Shown here piece after piece: positions 35,221-46,900 of a stretch of 64,000 nt of DNA. This DNA is from Diphasiastrum complanatum (Eukaryota; Streptophyta; Lycopodiopsida; Lycopodiales; Lycopodiaceae): contig CM055113.1 of the NCBI GenBank assembly GCA_029204225.1, forward strand, positions 23,210,405 to 23,274,404. The letters are read 5' to 3'. The notes beneath the pieces were generated by a model. It worked only from the letters and a program-made list of their open reading frames with translations. It did not search any database and was not told the origin of the DNA. The first letter of the stretch is position 1; each line of letters opens with the position of its first letter. A program made the position numbers and the translations under genes.

Positions 35221-35430
35221 GTTTCGTTTTGTCTCGTCTCGTTACAAAGCCTGATCTTTTTGTGAATTCTTCTCTTTCGTCTAGTTTCGCTTCGATTCGT
35301 TTTGTTTCATGATCTCTATGCTTCCAGCATAAATCAATGTTAGAGCTCGTTTAAATTTCGCTTCGTTTCGTTTTTGTCTAGATTTCGTCTCGTTTTGTTT
35401 TGTTTTGTTACAGAGCCTGATCGATCCAAT
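35218..35430. repeat. TTTCGTTTTGT-rich repeat interrupting the integrase
   Basis: Words such as TTTCGTTTTG, TCTCGTTTTG and CGCTTCG recur. The phrase GTTACA(A/G)AGCCTGATC occurs at both ends (near 35241 and 35408) in direct orientation, suggesting a short inserted or duplicated element. Confidence 0.45.
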
Positions 35431-35466
35431 CGTTCGAGATTTTTATCAGTTTGTCACCAGAGTTCT

Positions 35467-35847
35467 AGCTGGAATTTGCATTTTCTGAGTGCACATTTCG
35501 CATCGTCTCAAATCCTAGATGGTGCTCCAAACGAGATTGGAGGAAGGTGAAAGGAGAGTTATTGCAAAACAATCCTGGCAAATATGAGCAACAACACAAA
35601 GCCGCCACTGAGAAGATTGCAAAACATGGACAAAACCATTTGAGATCGGGAGAAAGGAGCAATCTAGAGGCCCAATTTGTAAGTGCAATCTTTTTCTCTA
35701 TAGTTCTAATTTTGTATTGAGATTGTTAATGCTTTCTATTGCTAACATATCTTTTACGACTAAACTATTTTTTTTTGTTTTATGTAGCTTAGTGATTGCG
35801 GAAGGCACATGACCGTTGAAGAGTATAAGCAAGGCTACGATTATTGA
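35467..35847 (+). CDS. Possible two-exon small ORF
   Basis: An open segment ending at 35678 (KYEQQHKAATEKIAKHGQ, then SNLEAQF) is followed by GTAAGT. After 109 bp, a T-rich ATGTAG acceptor leads in phase 0 to LSDCGRHMTVEEYKQGYDY and TGA at 35845-35847. The splice signals are good and the join is in frame, but no start codon is defined and no family is recognised. An acidic frame near 36050-36160 could be a later exon or an unrelated transposon remnant. Confidence 0.3.
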
Positions 35848-37036
35848 TAAAGCTTATATGATATCACATGGGATGCAACCAATCATAAACTCTTAATCTT
35901 TATTATGTATTTATTAATTTTTAATTGTTTGCGATGTAAATTAGTTTAATCTCAATAACAATGGAACATATTTTTCTATTTTGTAGAAAGGCTCTACATC
36001 TACAAGCGTTCAAGATTTAAAGAAAATGTTGAGAGGCTCTTACATGTACTGGAAAACCCCTAGGAGGATGTAAATGAAAGTGAAGGGGAGGTTGATGATG
36101 TGGACGTCAATGTGAACCTACAAGATGAAGCTGGAAGCGATGAGGGAGATAATGGTCACGATTAGGATTATCTTTTCTCTTTTTTATGTATGAATTATAT
36201 ATTAGTACAGAATGTAAGGCCTTTGAAAGAGGCAATGGGTGAAGGGGGAATTGATTTCCTCCTCGATGTTTATGAAATTGTACATTTTTTTTTTATCATT
36301 AATAAAAATGTTTTGCTACTACAAAATTGAGACAAAAAAATGTTGATTGCATATTTTTCCATTGGATGCAAATGCACTTATTCATGAATTAAATGCAATG
36401 TATAGTCTATTTATGAATTGAATGCAATGTAAATTGATCTTCAAGCACATGATTTTCATTTGGAATGAAATGTATATTCTATGTAGAATAGAAATGATGC
36501 AATGTATAATATATGTAGAATAGAAATATGATGTAATGCAATGTAGAATAGAAATGAATGTCACTTTGATTTACCTCTTAAGTGAATGCTTGCCTAGTAT
36601 TCCTTTTCTTGTCGATCCTTTTTCTCTTTCAATAATTTTATCTCCATTGTTTTGCAAATCTTGCTCTTCCCTTTGGGCTTGATCCTGTAATCCTTTGCAA
36701 TGAACTCTCTTTTCTTATTTTACATATCCAAGTCTACATCACAAAAACAAAAGACGTTAGAACTTATACTAAAAGAATATGATCATAAAAGAAATACAAG
36801 CAAAACACTAATAATAAGGAAAATGTCATTAACAATCACAAGCAAAACACTAACAATAAGAAAAATGTCATTCATTTTCACTCACTTCTCTCTTATCTCT
36901 TATCTCTTCTTTTTCTTGTCACACAGAAGAAAAAACGAGGAGTTTTTATAGTACAAAAACATCGCACAAAAAACTAAAAACGAGGAGGGAACCATTCGGT
37001 TGCCCCGCCAAATTTCTTTTTTTTTTGTTTTGTCAT
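35848..37036. repeat. AT-rich flank with degenerate tandem words
   Basis: Between about 36380 and 36560 the words ATGCAATGTA and TAGAATAGAAATGA recur irregularly. At about 36795-36875 a 42-bp unit (ACAAGCAAAACACTAA..) is present twice. No gene recognised. Confidence 0.45.
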
Positions 37037-37416
37037 AATTATTTTTGCGTGGAACATACACGCGTGGAAAACTTTCCATACGTTATCTACGACCCCCACT
37101 CTTTGGAATTTGTGTGGGTAGTGCGTGGATTATTTAGGCGTGGATAATTATCCACATCATATCCACACAAAAGTCGACCTTTTTTTTTAAAAATTCATTA
37201 TGGCGTGGATAATCCACGCGAAACTGCCATTGGCTGGGGACCAGTATTTGGAGTCGGACGATGCTGTCCACGCGTGGATATTCCACACAATTTAAATATT
37301 CTGGTTTTCGGCCACAAGCATATAGTTGTTGTCGGAAATGATATTCCTGTGGATAATCCACGGGTGGATGTTCCACGCGGTAGTATCCACGCCTATATTC
37401 ACGCGAAATTATTTTT
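37037..37416. mobile_element. MITE-like element with GTGGA/TCCAC palindromes
   Basis: A 360-bp unit (37047-37406) is flanked by direct repeats AATTATTTTT (37037-37046 and 37407-37416). Its ends are imperfect inverted repeats: GCGTGGAACATA..GCGTGGA on the left, and GCGTGAATATAGGCGTGGA when the right end is read in reverse. Inside are several near-perfect palindromes, including GTGGATAATCCAC twice, GTGGATAATTATCCAC and CACGCGTGGATATTCCAC. A 9-10 bp duplication with such termini would fit a Mutator-like MITE, but the duplications are AT-rich and so weak evidence. It lies about 540 bp upstream of the helicase ATG. Confidence 0.55.
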
Positions 37417-37715
37417 CACCCGAGGACCTCCTTTGGATATTTTCATGTTGTATTCTTGTGATTGCGTCCCTAATAGGCTTTAGGGACTTAATGCTCTCGT
37501 GCATATAATCGCTCGCGTTAGCTCTATAAACAAGCAATTAACTTTGAGCACTCTCTCGTTGACGTTTTAAACACACATCCAAGCAAACATTTAACTTTTT
37601 TCATTGACCACAAATCAAATTTTTACGCCAAGGAAAGTCCCATCCGGCTAGGGCTTTGCCCTAAACCGAAAAGCTATACCTTATGAAAGTGGTCTAATTA
37701 GACAAACGCATGCCC

Positions 37716-37720
<5 letters not shown>

Positions 37721-37757
<37 letters not shown>
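37721..37757. repeat. (GA)n tract in the presumed 5' UTR or promoter of the helicase gene
   Basis: About 18 GA units lie roughly 195 bp upstream of the start codon. GA/CT tracts are common near plant transcription starts. Further CT-rich sequence follows before the ATG. Confidence 0.85.
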
Positions 37758-37759
<2 letters not shown>

Positions 37760-37950
37760 TGAAGTGGGAGAACCGAAACTCTATTCCTCTTCTTTCATCA
37801 TTCTCCTCCTTGTTATTAAAGAAGGGAGGCTTTATTTCTGGCGCCTCTCTCTCTCGTTTTCCTTCTTCTCATGATCTCTTTACAAAGAGAGGAGAGGATC
37901 GCGACTTAAGGAATAGTGGCTGCCTAGCGCTGCGCTGCGCTGAGACGACG

Positions 37951-40900
37951 ATGGCATCGAGCGGCGGAAAGCAGGCTGGAGGAGGACGTGGAGGGCGGGG
38001 GGGGCGGGGAGGCAGAGGTGGAGGTCGAGGCGGTATGGCTTCAGGATTGCGACCTGTCTCGGAGGCGGATCGGATCAGTCTTTCGGAGCGACTTGAGCGT
38101 TTCAGAGATAGCGCCGAAAGAGGTGAGGTGTTTCGAGTAGAGCAGAGCTTGATTTGAAACATGTAGACGTAAAGCATATTGAGTGTGTTGCTTACCATCC
38201 ATAGCATCCTTTGTTTCCTTTGTCATTGGCTGGCGGGAGAAACATAGCTTGGCAATCATGTTACTTCAAATTTCTGTTTTTTCAGGCGGCTCTATGCGGA
38301 TCATGAACCTTGGTAGTGATGGTTTTGCTGTTTCTTTGCTAATTTGAGTAAAGGAATCTCGGGGCAAAATGCTTGCAAGTTAGGGTTTTTTTTGCATTGT
38401 TGATGAATTTTCTTAAGCATTGATGTTTGAGGTTGCGCACGTTGTTTCAGTTTATGAAGGAATAATGCCATCTCAAATTCCTCATTCTTTCAAATCTGTC
38501 AAAGGATAATGTCATATTAAACGCCTGAATGGAGATCTCATATTTGCCAAGTTGGTTCTATTGACACGTAGAAAATAGCCTTAAAGCTAATTACTGTAAC
38601 TCTATGCTAGTAAATAAAGGTTAATTCTGTTAAAGGAAACGATTGATTGTGCCGAACCATGGCATTTGGATAATATCAAGGTAGTTACAACTTCTACATC
38701 TACTACAACCCTCAAAATAGCTAGAGTCTCTTCTACGTTAGCATTGTTGATCTTAGGGTGCTGCTGGATATATTTATTTATGCTAGTTTATCGTATTTTG
38801 TGTTCCTTTTAGTGCTGCTTGGGATGCATCACGCGTAGCAACGTTGCTGTTTGAGTGGTCATTCAGATAATTATGAGCTACTTGACTTCTTATTTTTCTC
38901 CTTCTCAAATCCCGCACAAAATTTGCAAAGGAACACTCTTCAATAATTCCAACTAACAAGTTTTTAACTCATTGAGCTCTGAATATTTTTTGGAAGTGTA
39001 AAGAATTGAAAAACTGATCCATGCAATAAAGCTTCTTGTAGAAAATTCATACTGAACTTCCATAAAGAGACAAAGGTGCTTTTAAGTTCATTGTAATGTG
39101 CTGTACAATCAAGTTACTTATCATATCAATTTGTGAGATCATAAATTTTTTTCCAAAAGAAAAACTACACTGAAATTGCAATGCCAATTCTTGGTAGTCC
39201 TGGGTCTGCAATTGCATCTCCAGTTTTTGCTTGTTTTGTGTCTGCCTTCAAATGTATCCATTGTTTTTTGTTCATTCAGAAGAAATTTTTAGATTTTTTT
39301 GTTGTTTTTGGCCCATGACCATGCTGTGTGGCTCTTCGCATATGCAGAGGAGGGACTAGGCTCCTCCGTGCTGCCTTTATGGGCTGCTGGGTTCATCATA
39401 TCTATCTTTTAAAAAATGGGGGGTCATGGAACAAAATCAATGAACTATGTGAAAATGACGCCTTAGCAGCCAAAACAATGATTAGCCCAACTATAAGATT
39501 TTCAGTAAATCTCCATAGTTCCTTCCCAGTAACGAAAATATTGTCCTCAATGTTGGACAAAATGCAAATATGAAAATAAATAGTTGATTGTTGCAAAATT
39601 ATTGACTTGATTTGTGTAACCTAGCTTGAGATTGAATGGTAGCTGCAAGAGTATGGCTTGATCTTGTATCAATGATCTATAAGCAAAGAAGTATTTAGGC
39701 TCCCATGTGGCCTCATCAATTGGCTTTCCATCCACAACATGACCTAATACTATATTTGATGACAAATTGACTATGCTATAATCGCATTGGGAGGATAGTA
39801 TCTAGAAGAAAAGGAAACAAATGTGGATCATTTGGAAAATTTAGATTATAGCCCTCATCTTGCCAAATTAAAGCATGTAACAAACTAACATGAAATATAT
39901 TGCATGCTCTGTAGTGCATGTAGGAAATCAAAGTGCCAAGATCCTTCTAACATTCAAGCTCCGTACATAAGAAGAAGAAGACGAGGGAGAGGGTTAAGCG
40001 CCCTCAAGGAGAGAGAAAGTAGTAGCAATGCTTAAAAGGGAATGAATTACAAATGAACAATGAGTACATATAAATAGGCCTTCCAAGGGCCTAGACTCTT
40101 CCAAACTCTAAGTTCTAGAACCTTCCAAACTTATTACTAATTATAGGGCACTCCCAAAAGTCAAGATAGGGTCCCAACATAGTTAGACTTTACTTGGACC
40201 CACGAGTTACTACTAGACCAAAATTGGGTCCAACTTAACTAAAACTGACTAAACATGGTCTAAATAATAAACCTAACCCATGGTTACACAAGCCTCGACC
40301 TTTTGGGTCAAAGTAACCTATAGGAAACTAACATTATCATTTATTATTTCTAACACACTCCTTAAATGATAATGTAAAAAACATAACATGACATGAAGTA
40401 TGAAAAATTGCGACAAAAATGCAAAGTGTTGCATATTGCCCAAAACTCCATGTAGCTGAAAAAGAAAAGATGTAGCTTGATGTCCAAGCTTAATGCCGCC
40501 AAAAAAACTTCAGCTTGAAGTAGTCGAAGTAGCCGAAATTTCAGCCCCAATCATGCCCGATGTAGAAGAGATGTAGAATATGAAGTGCGGTAGCATCAAG
40601 TCGAAGAGTGAAGACAAGCATGCTCCATCCAAAGTAGATAACCAAAAAACCAGCCACAAGCCGAAATATGGATTTGCAATCCATCAATGGTTCCCACGTT
40701 ATTCCATATGTCTTCTTACCAGAAGAAACATAAAGAAGAGTATGATACTCTTTTACCATCACATCCTCCCAAATCTTACTATCAATGATCTGCTCACCAA
40801 CGCTAGGTAAGACAACACCGTCATCATAAGAAGTAAGCATCAAAACAGGAAAATCAGCATAAGGTACTGATTTTGGTGAGGCATGTGTGTTTCCTCCAAG

Positions 40901-43900
40901 GTAAAAAGATGCTTTGTTATCCCGCAAAGACTCGGACAGCCAACAAGAGGCTGTAGCAGGCTGTCCAACAGCCACAAAATCACCAACACTTTGCTGTCCA
41001 AAGTGTTCAAAATGTGGACCTTGCTATCCAAAAACCTTCCACAGGCCGTTCCCGATGCATAATAGGATGCTCACGATGTAACATAGGCTGAAAATGATCA
41101 ATAAACCATGGCTGAATCTGCTGTCCACCATCTTCAAGAGAAAAACCAGCTTGTAGAAAGATAATGATTAAACTTTGCATGCCTTTGCCCTTCTACCTTC
41201 AAAGAGGATGAAGTAGAGAGGTGAAAGCATGATGATGAATCCTTTATTCGGTATATCTTTATAAGTGTTTCCCAAGCACTTTTAGAGGTCTTGCAAAATC
41301 TCAAATGATATAAGATAGATCTTGTTACCGATAAAATCTTGATCAGCACGTCGATGCCAAACCTCAGCTCGCAACTCCATGAAGAATAGTTGGTGCCATC
41401 CAACATATCTTCGCCCGAACAAGTATAAATTGCTCCCAAATCTCTTGCCATAGGAACCAGCCAAGAATATAAACGTTTTCAAACCCTAAATGTGCCCTAA
41501 AAGGCACAAAAACCAGCAAGTATCAAATCTGAGAAATCAGCACCGGAATGTGTCGAAACCACACATTAGATGGATATAGGAAGCCGCCCTCCTACAAACC
41601 TTGTGTGCTGAAAATTTCAGCCTGAAATTGCATTACAAACTCAAAAAACCAGCAAACAAAGAATTAGGTTAGCCTCCAACAAAGCTTTTTCTGGAAGCCT
41701 TCTTTCTTGCCAAAAAGTGTGAACAATACACACACGGATAGGGCTGTTGCAAACACCCTACAAATGGTAATATGCCGTCCAATATTCAGCCTCGGAATGT
41801 GATCGGATCATCACAAAAAAAATTAGCGCTTTCTTTAACAAGCAAAGAGAAGCGGATCTTCACTTTGTAAAATCAGCAAGGGTGTTGATTTTTCAGCCAA
41901 ATCAGAAGACTAAAATTGGGTCCAACTTAACCAAAACTAACTGTCATTTATTATTTCTAAAAGTGCAAAAAATTGAAGACACTTTGTTAAAGGGTTGAGC
42001 TTCTCTATAATCTGGAAAGATTGTTCTTAAGGTTCAGTTTCTGTGCTTGACTCTGAACAAACTTGTGTGGCACCCATGCATGCAAAGTGGAGCTTGAGAT
42101 AAGCATCTTGCCCTACAGGCTTGCACTTCTGGTTTGTAGTATCCATCTACAAAAGGCATATATTGTTGATGTATTTTCTATACCTGAACTATCGATTACA
42201 TAGAAGCTAGAGGACAAATGTATTCTTATATACCTCATTAGATAGGGTCAGTTCACAACTTCGCACCTGCTAGACAATCTCATCAATTGTTCATTACCTT
42301 ACAATTGCTAGGGGGTAATTGTATTCTAGCTAAGGTTTCCCTTTACATACCACATTCATTATAATAGATATGTGGCATAGGCCTCCATCACCTTTGACTT
42401 CCACTTCCTCCTTCGACCTCTGCCAACCCCTTTGACATTTGCTTGTGTAGATTTACTAACTTTTAATTACTGCAGAGAACAAATTCCGGATTAAACTATT
42501 GATCAATAATTGAATTTTGAAGTGTAGTTTTGGCTACTCTGATTTATCTGGAAGCTTCATTTTGGCTGTTGACAATGTCTGTTTCATCTACCTTATTAAA
42601 TGCAACAAACCAAAATCATCAAAACAAAGGTAATCTGTACAATGTTCCAGAATGCAACACTAAAAAATTCCTGGAGCGTGCCAGAACAATTGTTCTTTAT
42701 GCGTTCTGGAATGCTGTGCAACTATAGTACAATTTTCCCAAAAGAACCATGTTTTGAAAGTTTTGACGTCTGGTTTTGAAACTTGCATTGCGATGGAGAA
42801 TGAATCCAAATCAAGGTTTACACAATCTCCATAAATTGTGGTCCAATATCAAGTGACTACTTCAATATCATTTGAAAGCCCAAAAGAAAGGTCATCCTGA
42901 CCTGCGATTGCTCAAACTATGCTGAGCAGAGCCGTCACAATATGGAGTTTAGCGCATATGTTTGCATCTTGTGTGTTGCTGCACAAGTTTCTTGTGAATA
43001 TAACAAAGTGGCTTGTGCTCTTTTTTTTTTTTTTTGCAGAAATGACCTTTGAAGCCGGGCTAAGCAATCATGATAGGGCAGTTGTGCATGATTTATGCTT
43101 GAAAATGGGATTCAAGTCAAAAAGTTATGGGTAGGTGATTTTCTATTTCTTGAACTAGCCTCTTTCAAGCAAAGATTTTATAATTGTTTACCTTCAATTT
43201 CTTCAGGAGTTGAAGATTAACCTTTTTCTATTAAGCCAATGGACATTTTACAGAAGAAGGTGTTTAGAATCTGTTGCTTATAGTTGGGAACTTGGGATAA
43301 CCATAGGAAGCCTTTGTGTTACAGCCGGTTTATAGTTAACGATTCATTTGGGTTTAGAAAGCTTCAATTTGGAGAATATTTCTTGAAGCAGAGCTTTTAA
43401 TCTAGTTGTGATCCAGCAGATATTTGATTTTCCAACAGACTATGATAAGCAGGCTTTGTTTCTGTATTGTAGCACAGTTAAATTTCCAACTGAGTATATT
43501 TTCTTCAGGAATTAATACTTAAAAAGGATTGCCTGCAGTAAGGGGAGTCAGAGATGTATCTCTGTTTTTAAGACAGCTAAAAATCAAGAGAGTGGACAAT
43601 GTCCCGTGACCCCTCTTTCCCTATCAGTGGAGACTCGTGAAGTAATTGCAGAGCTTTTCAGGCGCTTTCCTCCAAGTGAAGATGAACTTGCTGGAACTGT
43701 GGAGCTATCGTCTGTGACAGCTGAAAAAGATTATCAGAGCAGAAATTTTTTCATCAACAAGAAACATAACCAGAACTCTTTGATGGGTCCAAATGAAATC
43801 ACAAAACAAGTTTCAATGCTTGCAGCTCGAATTCGAAACATGCCAGCACTTCAAGAGGTTATTATGCTTTATCCACTTTATGGCGTTCATGTTTCATATA

Positions 43901-46900
43901 TTGAAATCGTGCACTTGATGATGGGGAATGGCCTCATACTCAATTTGCAGTCTTATGGTTAACCTCCTGATTAGGTCGTATTCAGTCATTGATTCGTATG
44001 CATGATGAAGTTGATGCTCTAAGCATTTGTGGCTGGACTCCATAGAGTTAGAGATTGCATGCCTCCTTTGTTATTTCAGGCGTTATCCTAGACAACATGT
44101 ATATATTGATTGCTCTATGGCTTTTCAAATGTGTAGATTGCAAAGCAGAGGGCAAAGCTTCCAATAACATCTTTCAAGGATGAGATTACATTACTTGTTA
44201 GTAATCACCAGGTGAAATAGTATTCCCTACAGGTGAAGGGTCTTCAGTATTAGTTTTCTAAACCAAAGCCTAAACTCAGATTCTTTCATTTAGTTAATAA
44301 TTCTCTTTTGTTAGATTTTTCTATATAGAGTCTTCACTTACAAGAAAAAAGGCTAGTTTTACTACTTGGTGCATGGTCGTTATCTCTCGCATTTTTCTAT
44401 TATGATGGATATGCTTTTATCCGATGTCAGGGAAGTAGTTTTTTGTAGTAGAAGAAAACTGACTAATTACAATTCATATGTTTACAAATCCCCAGAACAG
44501 GTAGTTCTTGTGGCTGGAGAAACAGGTTGCGGTAAAACAACACAGGTTTGTTTGACGAGCTGTTCTCCTTGCAAAACTTTTGGTGATAAAACACTCTATT
44601 ACTTGTCTTCCAGGATACCACTTCATAAGTTGAATCGGTATTGTCAGTTTATGATTACAAATTTGTGCTCTTAACTTTCGTGAGCAACACGTTGTTGCTG
44701 CTGTAGCTATAAAGGAAAATTGAGAGGCCTTGATTTTCGTTATCATGTGAGCCAAGTTGAGTATTTTTTTGAAAAGAGTAGGGTTAAGGGGCAACAATGG
44801 AGTTTTTTCAATGTCTTGAACTAGGAACCTAAGCCTTGTTTCAATTTGAAACAAATGTGGGTAGCTTTAGGGTCCAGAACCACGATACAACTATTTGCTT
44901 AAAGAGAGAGCCTTCCAAGGCTATCATAAGTTGCCTCTTGGTTTGGCTACTGTAGTCACTCTAGGTAGTAGGTTAAAACTTAGACTGAGTAAACTAGGGA
45001 CCAAGAATTTGAAGTGAGGGAAACCGTAAGTGATTCGAGAATTGAGTTTAGTCATGGAATATGTTTCAAACTGTGTCAAGGTGGAGTCATAACAGCACAG
45101 TTTTCATGAGACACCAGCTAAAATCTAGAGCATCTTAAACATAATATACATGAGGTGATAGACCAATCATTTTAGCCAATGAGGGGTCCATCCCTATGGT
45201 TGGAATTAGATTTTAAGTCCAGATTTAGAAAGTGGTTCCTACTTTAGAGTCTGATTGCATCTATGGCTTTTTGGGATAGGGTCATCCAAGGATCTCAATT
45301 TCCAGACCACGAAAATATGTGGTAGTATGTTTGTGCTTGTGCCCTCCACCTACTTTTTGGTGCTGATGAGTAAATAGGGATCTGCTCCATGCTACACATG
45401 ATGGAGTTGATGGATTAAGACTTTGTGGGTGGACTCCAGACGGTTGATGATTGCATGTGTCCTTTGGCATGTCGGGTACTATCCTAGAACTGGCATTAAT
45501 ATAATAGTTGGAAAGCAGGGTGTTGAAAATACAATCTTAAGGTCATATTTCTGTATTTATTTAATACTATTGTTAGAGCATAATCATCTTCAAAAATAAT
45601 TTCAATCAACAGTCAAGTGTAATGAAACGGGAAGAACCAAAAGCTTTGTATGAATTCGACACCATTGTGACAGCATAATCTTTGCTCGCAAGATCCTTTT
45701 GAAAATTGTTTTGAGTCCTCAAAAGTATCAATTGTGAATCCTCTAAAAGCCTCTATGACCTTCTTGGGCACGTATATCAGGCAAAGCATATGCAAATGCC
45801 AATATAAATCTATTCACATTTTCATTTCTCAATAGGAAACACTGCTTGCCTGAAACTGCAGGTGGTCAAGAAATTGTTTAGAGTCATCTGCTCATAAATT
45901 GACACGAATGTAACACTAATCCTTGTGATATTTTCCTTTGTCTCTTTGTACATAGATAGTAGGAATGTAAGTTTTGTTAGTCTTAGTGCATTAGATTAAT
46001 TCGTTTTTGTAACCTCCAGTTATGCAGCTGCAGTAGTTCATGTATAGAAATCTAACTTTAATAATCTATAAGGACCTTTTTTCCCCTGTAACAGGTCCCC
46101 CAATTTATTCTTGATCATATGTGGAGCAAGGGAAAAGCTTGTAAAATCATCTGTACGCAGCCTCGTCGCATTTCTGCCATTTCAGGTGAACTTGACTGTT
46201 GCTTGTGCAGTTGAAGATATTGTTTTTTCTCTAATTGGTTGGAGATGACACATTTCCTTGTTACGTTGGGTATTATCCAAGACTGCCATTTCAGGTGCAC
46301 TTGACTGTTGCTTGTGCAGTTGAAGATATTGTTTTTTCTCTAACTGGTTGGAGATGACACATTTCCTTGTTACGTTGGGTATTATCCAAGACATAAGATC
46401 AATATATGGTTTTTTCACTACCTTTAAACTTTTCTTGCTTGCCACTTTGAAAGTTAAAAATCACTGCTCATTCAATTTTCTAACAACTATCTGAAGCTAG
46501 TAAATTTTTGACACTGAGACTTCTGAAGTTAACTGTGTTACTTGTGACCTACAGATTCTTTTTTCCAGAGTGTTTTCCTGCTTTGCTTCTGAATCTTAAC
46601 TGTGGATAGGATGAACCCGATGATCTGAAGTGTATTACATGATCTTGTGAAACACATTTTTTCTCTCTGTTTCGAATGTGTTGGATTTTGAGTATTCTTG
46701 AAGATGATCCCATACAGGTCAGTAAGAAGTGGTATGTTGTTAATGAAAATGTTGCAGTGGCTGAACGAATTGCAACAGAACGTGGAGAACCTATAGGTGA
46801 AACTGTAGGCTACCAGGTATGAAATTGTCGCTCTGATTTCTCACTCTAAGCTCAAGACATGCATGGTGCTTTTGATGTGATAGGAAGTTTTTGCCATTGT

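Larger units (their letters stand above)
38123..43039 (+). other. Intron 1 of the helicase gene (4.9 kb)
   Basis: The largest intron (GTGAGG donor, T-run plus GCAG acceptor). It contains a gypsy chromodomain-like remnant, a decayed copia-type element on the minus strand, and a GTTCC/GGAAC-rich patch at about 42640-42720. Confidence 0.85.

Noticed and set aside
37150-37170. TTATCCACA-like word resembling a bacterial DnaA box
   Set aside because: Eukaryotic nuclear context; it is part of the GTGGA/TCCAC palindrome family.
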